Position numbers and translations under genes: made by a program. The notes beneath the pieces are model-generated. The model did no database searches and was not told where the DNA came from. It saw only the letters and a list, made by a program, of their open reading frames with translations. DNA of 64,000 nucleotides from Dysidea avara (lineage: Eukaryota > Porifera > Demospongiae > Dictyoceratida > Dysideidae), in contig NC_089276.1 of the NCBI RefSeq assembly GCF_963678975.1, positions 22,427,059 to 22,491,058 on the forward strand. The letters run 5' to 3'. Shown here in pieces: positions 23,601-35,600 of the stretch; position 1 is the stretch's first letter, and every line of letters starts with the position of its first letter.

Positions 23601-26600
23601 AATTTGTACATTTATTGATAAATCAGAAATATTTAAAGTATTCATCTGCTTCATCTTTTCTTCTTCCTGTGGAAAAGAAAAAAAAGATAGGTTAAAAAAT
23701 CCCCAAAGCTGGCCTATGACCAGCTTTGGGGTATACAAATACAAAATGAAGTGAAATCTAATCCAAAATAGCTAAGCTTAAAAAAAGAGTGCGGCCCTCA
23801 AAAAGGCTATGGTGAAAAAAGATGTGAAATCCAAGGTGGCAGCCAAGAAATGGCTGTGATGGTAGGTTAATGGTAAAAATTTTAATAACGACAATTCAGG
23901 TGAATTTTGTGCCAAGACCAAGTGGCACAAATTTCACCTGAATTGTTGTTATTGAAATTTTTACCATTAACCTACCATCACAGCCATTTCTTGGCTGCCA
24001 CCTTGGATTTCACATCTTTTTTCACCATAGTCTTTTCAAGGGCTGCACTCTTTTTTTACAGTTTGCCTGTTTTGGATTAGATTGACTTTAACTTGTGATT
24101 CTTGAGCAACCACCATTTTGCTGAATATTATTTTTGTAAGCCAAATGTTAGAATTTCTCCTATGTATGTGACTTTGCTAAAGTTCTTAACATAAAGTGCT
24201 ATATATAGTTACTAGCTATCTCTGAGTCAGTTGTAGCTATATATGGTTTAAGTGTTGTGTCTAGTGTGTATTAGCATCAGTCACCCCTAGTCACCCCTAA
24301 ACATAATTGTTGCATGATTGTTGCACGATCATATCCTGAATGTGAACAAGTATTTTCTCTCATAAACTGTAAGAGTTTAACACCAATACTAGGATTGTTA
24401 GCTTCTCAATGGAGCTTGAAGGAGATGGGTTGAGAGTTTCACATGATATTGTAAAGAAAAGAAAGTACAATGTAAAAATGACAGATTTTGCTACTAGATG
24501 ACATATGAATACAACATGTATTCTATTAAACGGTACACTGACATCCAAATTTACAAAGTAACTAAGGTAACTTTAAAAGGTTCAATAATCCCTTTGAACT
24601 CTCATCCACCACTTGCCATTGGTATGTACATACACTGTAGTACAGGGCCGGAGCCCAGAGATTCTGAGTGGTCAGGCCATTCATGCACTGCAATGGAGGT
24701 CATAGTCATGCACACTACATTTTATTGATTTGAAATTTAATTCAGATTATCTACTGTAATTTTTTTGTGTGTGCTAGCAATACAGCATGCATTAACATGC
24801 TAAGCTAAGGAAGTCTGTGGGCATGCTCCCTGGGGAAATGTTTGAAAATACATGTTCTGAAATGGCATCTGGAAGCTATTTTACATACATGGTCTCTTTC
24901 TGCTTTTTAACACCAAGAATATATCCAGGTAAATTTGAGCTACTGTATACCAATTAATTCAATTTAATATAGCTATAGCTAGTAGCTAATTTTACTTTCA
25001 TGATACAAAGTGAGTTTAGTTCTTTTGAGATGCAGAAGCAATTTTGATTGTTATTGACTAATTGTTAATGCATAACATGCATTTATCAATTAGCCTATTG
25101 TGCAATTCTATGCAGATGGTTCACTGGAAAGTAATTTGAAGATGGATATAGCTAATGACTGAGATCAATCAATGTAATAAGAGTATTGATATTGTATACC
25201 GAATGCTCTATTAGACTATCACGATGACTGTTCTATTAGAGTATAATGTGATGACTGCTCTATTAGAGTATCTCGATCTTTTTGCAAATTCAAGTGGCTG
25301 AAAAGTGGTCTGGCCAATGCCGGACCGGCCGGACCGTGGGCTCCGGTCCTGCTGTAGTATTGCACAGTGTACATGTCATTAGTATAATATTATATGAATT
25401 ACCAAAACAATAATCAACATTCTTAATTTATTGCTAAATTCGTTACCACAGAAGTCATATATAGAACATTCCTAAAATGGTCATTACTATTAAGAATTGT
25501 TAAACTACAACTTCTACTCACTAAAATTTAGGATATAAAAGAATAGACAACTTATAGTAGTGGTTCAGTGGCTATGATCCTAAGATCTTTGGCTCAGATT
25601 TGTATTTCACTTTAATTCAAAACTACCAATATTCTAAGTGGCCATTCTATAAGGATAATTCTCTCATCTGTGCACTGTTACACTAGTTTGGTTTTGTTAC
25701 AGTAACTGTATAGTAAAAAGTTTGGCTGATTCATATACCTTATTATGGTATAACAACATTAACTGATTTTTGTCAGTATGAGAAGGTTTATCTGTCAGTT
25801 CAAAACAAAATTATAATTGTGGCCTTCTTGTGTGTACTAAATTTTAAGGGAATGAAGTACATAATAATTTGCTTATTTATTACAATGGTCTTTATAAGCT
25901 AGGCTCTGTTGAAGGAAGGAATTTTTGAATAAAGAAGCAAAGAGAAATTAATGCAAACTTTGAAGGATATGCATTTTGAGAGTTTAAGGAGATTTTGTTC
26001 AAATTTATAGTAGCAATGTGGGCTACCATTAAAGTAAAAAACATGAATGTGTGCATTGTAAAATTTTCAGATTTGAAAATGGGAACAACTTATGCATGAG
26101 ATTTGCATTACATTTTGTCTGTTAACAGCACACTGATGGCCAGTTTTCTGCATGACACACTGCTGTGTGTCTTGATGTAATGGATACATTACCTTGCTGT
26201 GTGCATTATACATCATTGCAACAATTTCGTGGCTGCCACATTTGATCTCACAACTTTTTTCACCCAGGCTACTAAAGACTGCACTATTTTTACAGCTTTG
26301 TAGCTGTTTTTATGTGGATATAATGCAACATTTTCTACCAAGTGTTTACGTGTGCATACATTCATTGACCCAATAGGAGTTAGACAGACCGGAGGTACAG
26401 AAACTACTGGAAGTAACGCTGTTAGTATTGGTAACATCATTCACGCCTATTCTCATGAATATGCAATTGATCCAGATGATGGTGGTTTGTTGTTTAGATG
26501 TGTTACTGGCTTGGGACCTACCAGTAATAACAATGCTGAAACAAGTGCGCTATACTTTAATGACGAACTAATTCCTCATGGAGGATGTAACGGTCCTGTG

Positions 26601-29600
26601 GTACAATCACGTGGAGCAACCATCAGTAATTTTGTTGGAGTTATTAATGTATTTCTGTGCAAAAGATTTACATACAATGAAGAAGGTATTTACGGATGTA
26701 CTATGAAGAACAGTGATATGGTGGATGAACATGTGAGGATAGGAATTTATTTACGTGGAAGAAGTGAGTCAGCAGTGTTGGGACAGTTACTTTTTTAAAG
26801 TAACTATTTACATATTACGTATTACTTACAACAGAACTATTTAGCTTCAGTTACATATTACCCAAAAAATAAAGTAACTATAATAATATTACATATTATA
26901 TTATTTTGTGTCCACAGCCTTAACCTGTCACATGTGAAACTACCACCTTATCATGTGACATGATTGCGTTGTGGGTAATGTGCAAATCTTGGTTATAAGT
27001 AAGAACCTGGTGAATAAGCTTCATTCAGTAGGCTTCATTACTTCGTTGTGACTAGGTGTTACTCAGTGGATTGCTAATGGGATTACTTGTATATAATTAT
27101 TAAACTTGTTACAGAAACTATATTACTTAGGTAATGCATTATATTTGTAAGTAAAGTAACTTAAGTTATATTACCTGTTTTTATATTATATTACTTAGTT
27201 ACCACAAAAGTAATAATTATTACGTAACGCATTACCCCCAACACTGTGAGTCAGTATACAATAATGGAGTGCTTCACTGTTAATGATTACCATATTCACA
27301 CAGCTCGTCCGGAGATCACAACCACAACATCATCAGTTAATGTTGTTATTGGTGCCTATCTGACATTATCATGTACCTCCAGAGGTTCTCCACCAGACAC
27401 ATTCACCTGGATGAAGGATGGTGTTCCAATACCACAATCAAATAGTGTTACAAAAATTACACACAGTAGTACTAGTGCAGTGTTCCGTAGTGATTATACC
27501 ATTAGTAGAGCAGCTACAACTGATAGTGGAACATACACATGTACTGTGACTAATCCTATTGGAAGTGATAGTCATAATATGAATGTTGTTGTCAATGGTG
27601 AGTTTCAATTCATACATATAACCCAACTGTATCATTCGTATTTTTTGCAACTGTACATGTTTATTGTACATAATTGGTTTATAAACTACTACACAAGGAA
27701 ATTTAATAAAAATTGTGGGAGGGGCTTGCTGGTGTTGATATTCATAATATAGTCAGCAGCTGAGTCACATTTCTATTTAACTTCTGATCAGTGATATACA
27801 CACAACCATGTATGCATTCGTACATTCCCAAGTATACAGTGCTGGTCACTGTAAAGTGCTAATAACAATAACAATGCATACAGCCACACAAATCATACTA
27901 GCTAATACACAGAATCAGTATAATTATAGTAGTATGTTATAATAAAATTATCTAATTTAAAGAATTGTTTTGGCATTTATTTAGTTCCACCATCAATAGC
28001 TGTTACTGATGTAAACACTGGAGGTATGTTAAACAACCCACAATTAGTTAATAATGGTGAATCGATTGCTCTACGATGTACGGCCATTGGTCCTCCCACA
28101 CCAACTATTGAGTGGTATTTGGGTAGCATGAAGTTAGCAAATCTTTACAACAAGATATCAATACAGACAACCACTCAATCTAGCATGAGAGTGTCTACTT
28201 TGACTGTGGTGAACTTTGTAGCAACTGATGGAGGCAACTATACTTGTTCTGCAATTAATACTGTTGGAATAAGAGGAGTGTGCCATGATATTAGATTAAG
28301 TAAGTAATGTAATTATATTGAACATTGTTATTAGCATATATAACTATCCAAAATTTTTGAAGTATAAGTAATAGCAGGGGCGGATCTAGGAATTTTTGAA
28401 AAGGGGGGGGCTAAGCTGGATAGGGACATAGGTACCTAGCCAGACATTAGAAGATAACAAGCCTTCCACAAGGCCCTAGGGTAAGATTCATGTAGTATCC
28501 ATGGTCAAATTAGCTATTTAATAACGACTACATTAGTGTGCAAAGCAGCCTAGGGGGTCTGGGGGCATACCCCCCAGGAAATTTTTGAAACTTAGGTCCT
28601 CTAAAGGTGAATCTGCGAGTGTTTTTAGCAGTTTTTCAATGGAAAATAATGGAGTTTCAGTTTATCAAAACACTTTTACTTTTCCATTTAATCAAGATTC
28701 AAGACTGATTGCAATATGCATTGATGAGTATAGCTATCATGCATGCATGACAATCTTTTCATTTGTAGTTACCAAGCATTTAGATATAGCTAGCTATATG
28801 GGTCATTCCATGCACAATCACCAAAGAATTGTAATGACCCCCCTCGGATTTTGATGAAATTTGGTGTGTATGTAGTACTTATGGTACTTATTCACCATAC
28901 CAATTTTTAGCCCCCTGCACCACATGGTTTCTGATTTATGACCACAAAAATTTTGAATATTTTATGAAAAGTTGGTACGACTTGCATTACAAAATCAACT
29001 GTAGCTCACCACTGTATTAATATTTTGAAATAAAATTTTCGGTGAATAAAGATAATTAATTGATCAATTTAAAAATCCATAAATTATGGGATAGCAGCTT
29101 AATTAAACTTTTCAAAAGTTGCATAAGAAACTTTGATCCTACATATTTCAAATAGTGCTGCTTCAAATTCTTTGAATTTTTTACTGAATGATTATTGTGT
29201 CATGGTCTATTGTTGATAAAATTTTTGTGGTGGGGTCACAATGGGTTCAGGAGATATAATTAAAACTGTTGTAGCTTATAGTGAAGTATTGTAGTCTATT
29301 ATTGCTTTAAGGGAGTGTACACCAGTATTAACCATTCCTAATAAGGTCATTTCAGATCTGTCTTACATAATGAAGATTTTGAAATGCAGTGTAACCTGTA
29401 TTAGTGACCACCTGTATTGAAAAACCATCCTTAGTTTACGAAAGTTTAATGCATATTAATAGTCTTCGGTTAACAACCAGACACATCCTCTAATTATGAA
29501 ATCAAGACCATTTGAACTCTCTATGGAATTACAAGATAGGTGCTATTATTTAGCAGCATGCACAGAATTATAGCAGATAACATTGGACAACTTATAATGC

Positions 29601-32600
29601 TGATTTGTACATACACAGAGGACACTTTAATTCACTTCAAGTTAAATGTGTGCATAAGCAACTTGTGAAACAGGCATGTAGCTAGTACTATTTTATAACT
29701 GTGATGATATAGTGTGAAGCAATTTTGTAGCAAGAGTCATTTCTTTCTTTGTCAAAGAGTACACACGACCACTTCTCGTCCTTGGGTCTACAAGAGTTAG
29801 AATATGATCCATTGGTATAGTGTGGATATTCTGTGGCTCTGGGTACTTGAATGAGTTTGATGGACCATGTGGATGCAGAAACGTCAGTTGTACTTTGTTT
29901 GTATCACAGCAAACTTTAAGCACACAAGCGAACCACCAATTCCCTTCATGTAAACATGTGACAAATCCAGCAATTGATTCAGGTGGAATTTCATTCTTTC
30001 CTAGAGCCACTCTCTCTTTCCTGGAAGTATGAGATGAAGAGTAAAACTTTACTTCCACTGTACTGTCTGAAACTGGCACAAAACAGTGTAGTTTTCTTGT
30101 ACCAGGAATTGTCCGTGACAATTGAAAGCGACCTTCCAAACTACTCAATTCTTTCCTGTAATCTTCATTGCTACAATAACCAAAGTGAGCAGCAGAAATG
30201 TTGCTACATGCCCAATCAAACAACTGACGTGCTGTCATGAGCTGATCATTGTATGGCCTTTGTAAGCTGGCACGAGCAGCAAGTCGTTTGACTGTTCCAC
30301 CTAGACCATCACATGCTCCTTTTCCATGTGAAGTGGCTGAAAAATGCCATTCAGCTTCAACTCCAAAATCATCTTTGTGGTGACATAAGTTTAGGAAATT
30401 CTTCCTATTTTTGTACTGTGGTGCAGCACCATCAGAGAAATAGATAATTTTACAAGGGTGCAATCTTGCCGGCAGGAACTGTTTCAGAAAGGTGATGAAA
30501 GATCTTTGGAATAGGTGGACAGCAACAGTATCATGGTGGAGACAGTCAGAAATCACCACATAACTCAAGTGGCGTAGTTCTTCAGAATCCAGGTAGTAGG
30601 CGACAAAGGGATGTAGGGTTGCTGAGGAATTGTTCCAATGAAACCCTTGGGCAGCATCTTGTAAAATAAAAGAATAATTCTCTGAAAAATCTACAGTGAC
30701 TAGGAACTCTCCCATCTTCAAAGTTGTCTTACAGTTTGCATAGAATGATGCCTATTCTGAGGCAATAAATGAATGGGGACGCAAGAGCTCTATCTTCTTA
30801 CAAAAGGTATCAGCAAATTCCTCAATAGGGGAACAAAACGTCTCTAGTGTAGATCGATCGGTGGACACCCACTGCTTATAAACAATCTGTTCAACATCGA
30901 TCTCATCAAAGTGATTAAGTAGGTCTTCCTTCAAAATTTCAATCTTGGGACAGGCATCACATTCTCCTAAATAGCACCTAGGATGTGGGGGGTTACACAT
31001 TGTCTTCCCCAAACAGTGGTGATACGTTGGTAGCTCAGGTATCTGCATCTCCTGGACCAATGACATCAACTTCACATTTTGATGTATTGTACACACACAA
31101 ACTGAGTGAGTACCACTTGCTCCTGCTAATACACAATGTTTTGGTCTCAGCTCAGCAAACTTTGAAAACCCAATTTTGTAATTTGGGAATTTCTCTTTGA
31201 ACTCACGGTACACCTGTTTTAAATCACTCAGGACCAGTCGCTTTTGAAAATGCTCACGTTTTCCCTCCTTCTTCACTGACACGAAATCCTTCTTTCCAGG
31301 CATAACACGACTAATCTCATCAGATTCATAGAAATTGCAAACAGTGGTAAATGTTTCTGGTGAAAGTGAAGGTCTGCGTGATGGACCAGGAAGAGAAAGA
31401 ATGCCTCGTTCCTCTACCAGCTTCTTTGATTGTCGTGCTAAATACTCCGAGACACCAAACTCTTGCTGTATTTTTTTCACTGTCCTGTCAACTCTTTGGT
31501 AAAACTGTTAGTACTTGAACTTGCTCACTTCTTCTATTTGTTTCCCATAACTTCTCCTTTAGTTGTTGGATCATCTCAGTTCCATCATCCATAGGTGCCA
31601 TTGGGATAACTGTTCGCTGCAAGGCTTCAGTAATCTTCTTAACCTTCTGTCCACAGTAAACCTTTGAACGGCTTTTACACTGAGAAAATGGTGTCTCACC
31701 AATCTCTGCTAGACATACATTAAGCGAAGATACTGCTTCTGAACTATGAAAGAACAGAGAATCAGATTGTGTTGCTTGTGAGCTAGAAGGATTAAGCTCA
31801 GAAGCAGCAGACTCAGTGACATCTAGCCAAGGTGACTCCTTACTTAGTTTCTTTCTGCATGTGTCACAAATCTTCATATCAATAGTAATATTTGGAGCTC
31901 TTTCACACATCCAGGCTGAAACAGGTCTGAGATTCTTCTTACGGCTACTCCAAGTATGGCCTGGTATATCAAATGGATTGCAACAGGACTGAGCCATGGA
32001 GACAATAGGAGTAGTCACTGCACACTTCCAATATCTAGTTAGCAACTGAATATGTTATACCTGGTAGAAAGTTGTTTGCTCACTGAAGAATCTTTGCAAT
32101 GCATGTCATTGCAATTTGAACAATGTCTTGTATGACTGGAATTTTATTAGCCAGCTACAAGTATGCAATTAAGGTCTGAGTATGTCCATCTATACAAACT
32201 GGATCCATGAGAACACTGTAGAGTTAAACTTTATTAACTAAGGTGGTTTTCAATACAGGTGGTCACTAATACAGGTTACACTGCATTTCAAAATCTTCAT
32301 TATGTAAGTCAGATCTGAAATGACCTTATTAGGAATGGTTAATACTGGTGTACACTCCCTTACAGCAATAATAGATTACAATACTTCACTATAAGCTACA
32401 ACATTTTTAATTATATCTCCTGAACCCATTGTGACCCCACCACAAAACTTTTATCAACAATAGACCATGACACAATAATCATTCAGTAAAAAATTCAAAG
32501 AATTTGAAGCAGCACTTTTTGAAATATGTAGGATCAAAGTTTCTTATGCAACTTTTGAAAAGTTTAATTAAGCTGCTATCCCATAATTTATGGATTTTTA

Positions 32601-35600
32601 AATTGATCAATTAATTATCTTTATTCACCGAAAATTTTATTTCAAAATATTAATACATTGGTGAGCTACAGTTGATTTTGTAATGCAAGTCGTACCAACT
32701 TTTCATAAAATATTCAAAATTTTTGTGGTCATAAATCAGAAACCATGTGGTGCAGGGGGCTAAAAATTGGTATGGTGAATAAGTACCATAAGTACTACAT
32801 ACACACCAAATTTCATCAAAATCCGAGGGGGGTCATTACAATTCTTTGGTGATTGTGCATGGAATGACCCATATAGTATATACCACAATGTATCAGCTCC
32901 TCTTCAACAGCCTCAACTGTCTATCTTACTGATAAAAATAATGTTGTTGTATCTCACTGGAAGGTTGGAGTAGATTATTTCACACATCATAAAGTTGGAA
33001 GGATTGTGGAAATGCTTACCCCAGCCCTAACATCAACAAATTCAAGGCGGACTCTCTTTATGGAACACTGGACTATCATCTTTTAAAGACCATCTGGGAT
33101 TCATCAACATTGGGTGACTATGACTACAAACTGTCAAGTAGCTATGATTTTGCAGTCTGCATGAAGGATGCTGTTTCTAAATACTCCCATGATCAAACAA
33201 AGCCAGACAATAGGGGAACACGAGCCTTTGTGGGATGTGTGGAAGAAACATGTATAGCTAAACAGAGGCAGAAACATGTATAGCTAAGTAGTAGTGGTGT
33301 TGTACATCACAATTATTAGTACGCATGCTTCTTAGCCTAGCAACGCTTTGTTAGCCTTAACACCAATGAAGTGCACTGAAAAGCAGAATGCAGTGAAGGG
33401 TACTAGTAGCTATTAGCTAGTCCACTGGAAGTCCTTAGCAGAGTGCAACTATATTTGTATTTATGGGGTTTCTAAATTTGCAGTTGTGATAGTAAACTTA
33501 TATCTAGATCTGCCGGGTTATGAAGACTGATCTATAGCGGCTAGCTACAAATACCAGCACCAAAGCCCACAGCATGGGGTCATATCAGAAGGTAACTGAT
33601 ACAGATTGTACATTCATAGACAAAATTAAAGTGCTATAGCTGCCTTATAAGCTTGTAAAATACCAAAAGACTTCTGTTTGCTAAATGGTTGAGTTGGTAA
33701 CTACATAATTATACTGAAGCTGATAACTCTAACCAATTAACACTTTTTGAATCATATATAATAAACACTAATCACTTCTTATAGCCATAGTGGAAAACAC
33801 TGCTAATTATCTGAATAAAACAAAACCCACAATTAAAACTTTAGCAACTAAAGATGCAACCCACAATCAAAACCTTTTCTTGAAGAACTCTTGAGAAAAA
33901 GGAAGCTATGCTCTCCTGGAACAGAGTTGAACAATAGGTATAGTTACATAGACGTTACATGTGTTGGTAGTGATGCATAGTTCCTGAAATAAGTCTGCTT
34001 TTGATACACATATAAGATTTAGGGTTTTATTGGCCAAGTACTAACTTAGAAAGGAAAGGGGGGGCTACAGCCCCCTTAGCCCCCTCCCCCCTAAATCCGC
34101 CCCTGAATAGTTGCATCATGGACATAAGGACTAGCATGAGGGCAAGGCACAAGCACAAGGGGCAAGGCCTGATCACAAGTGTGAGTGCATATATTTTAGG
34201 CAAATCACAAAATTAATGTCTATGTTACAACTACAGTAATACAGGTATATGTGACTCATCTGCAAGTGTGGGAAATTGCAGGAATGCTTTACAAGTATAT
34301 ATACCACTTCAGGGGTGGAGAGGCAGAGGGAGCAATCCCCCCCCCCCCCCCTTTCAAAAGTGGAGGGGCAGTGCTTGCTCACATTTTCCAATGCTCAATT
34401 GCCAAAGTAAAGCAACTACTGTAGTAATTAGCCAACTTAATTTGCTTTGATTTACTGGCATTTGTACTAAAGGTTATGCATGAATGGAATACTGCATGAA
34501 TTAGTGCTGGAAATGGATAAGATCAATATACTCTAATAGAGCAGTCACCTAACTATTCTAATAGAACATTCGGCGGAATTATATGAGTTGGTCCTGCCAT
34601 GCAATTAATTCAATATGTCTTCAATAACACATATATCTATACGTAATCAAGAGCATGAGTCTATCTGAAATGCCTTCAATTACTGGTGTACGTATTTAAT
34701 TGTACAGTATCTTAATGATAGTCATTGCCATAATATTATAGGAGTATCCTATTCAAGTATACTTGTACCACTGAAAATGCTCTCAGAGTCAATCTCAAAG
34801 CATTCAAATTTCAAAAATTTCCTGTGGGGGGTATGCCCCCAGACCCCTTAGTATTGACATGCTTTGAAGGTATTTTTAATGATCTTAAAACATTTTTTAA
34901 CTTACAGCCACCCTACATGACTTGCCCCCCCCCCCAGATGAAAATGCAAGCTCATTAAAAGTGCATACTAAAGTACTTACTGTGCTAGCCATGAATAAAC
35001 TAAAGTAGTAAACATGTTTACAACTCTAATAGTCAAATTAATTAAGTGCCTTACCCAGTGCTATAATGACATGTATGTGACATTGCTATAATAGAGCTTG
35101 AGCAGAGGAGACCATCAAAGAAATTTGATGATTTCTAAAATTCCTGTGATGCATTAATGAGAAATGGAAGTAGTATAGCTATATCAATTATATACTCCAT
35201 CCTATATAGAAGAGGTATAATTTTGATATACTACCTCTGTTTCTTGTTAATGCATTCCTGAGCACACTTATAGTAGTGTTATTCTCTTCCCTTTGAAGTG
35301 AGGTGTGAAAGTGGTTATTAAAGCATACAATAGCTGCAACAAACTAAAGTAGCTGAAAGGAGAAGCAGAGTAATATATTTAGCATTTTATTTTGGTATTG
35401 CACAAATAAGGTCACACTTTAAATTACTTGTGGCAATTTTCTAGTAGAATTGAAGTTCAGCACATAAAATGTCCTATAATATGGCACTTATTATTGGGTA
35501 GTGTGGTTGCACACTTAACACACATTAAGTTAACTCCACTAGTCCAGATGCCAGCTAAGCATTTCGACCTTAAAGTGTGGTGTAGCACTACTTTTGTGCA

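Larger units (their letters stand above)
22376..24082 (+). mobile_element. Composite satellite-palindrome element, copy 1
   Basis: Complete short copy, about 1.7 kb: head 22376-23218, satellite array 23219-23576, spacer 23577-23754, palindrome 23755-24082. The head opens with GACACACGGTAGTGTGTCG, a 7 bp stem around a short loop, shared by all copies. The outer right boundary is GGATTAGAT. It lies in the first large intron of the receptor gene in the sense orientation. No transposase-like frame; the open frames in the head are not conserved as proteins. Confidence 0.8.
28797..32873 (-). mobile_element. DDE-type transposon with about 645 bp inverted repeats
   Basis: Long terminal inverted repeats (28797 to about 29440, and about 32225 to 32873) start TATGGGTCATTCCATGCACA. 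The flanking TA dinucleotide is duplicated (28795-28796 and 32874-32875); the alternative reading is GGGTCATTCC ends with ATAT duplication. Between them a minus-strand transposase is split into three frames. The arms are nearly identical, arguing for fairly recent insertion, yet the transposase is broken. Superfamily not assigned. Confidence 0.85.
28375..34105. mobile_element. Large TIR element hosting another transposon
   Basis: The left end CAGGGGCGGATCTAGG and right end CCTAAATCCGCCCCTG are inverted repeats; the 5-mer AATAG flanks both sides (28370-28374 and 34106-34110). The G-rich strings after each end are also alike. About 5.7 kb, of which 28797-32873 is a second, nested element. No transposase of its own was found. 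Part of 32890-33240 has a partly open plus frame (DKNNVVVSHWKVGVDYF) of unknown origin. Confidence 0.55.
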
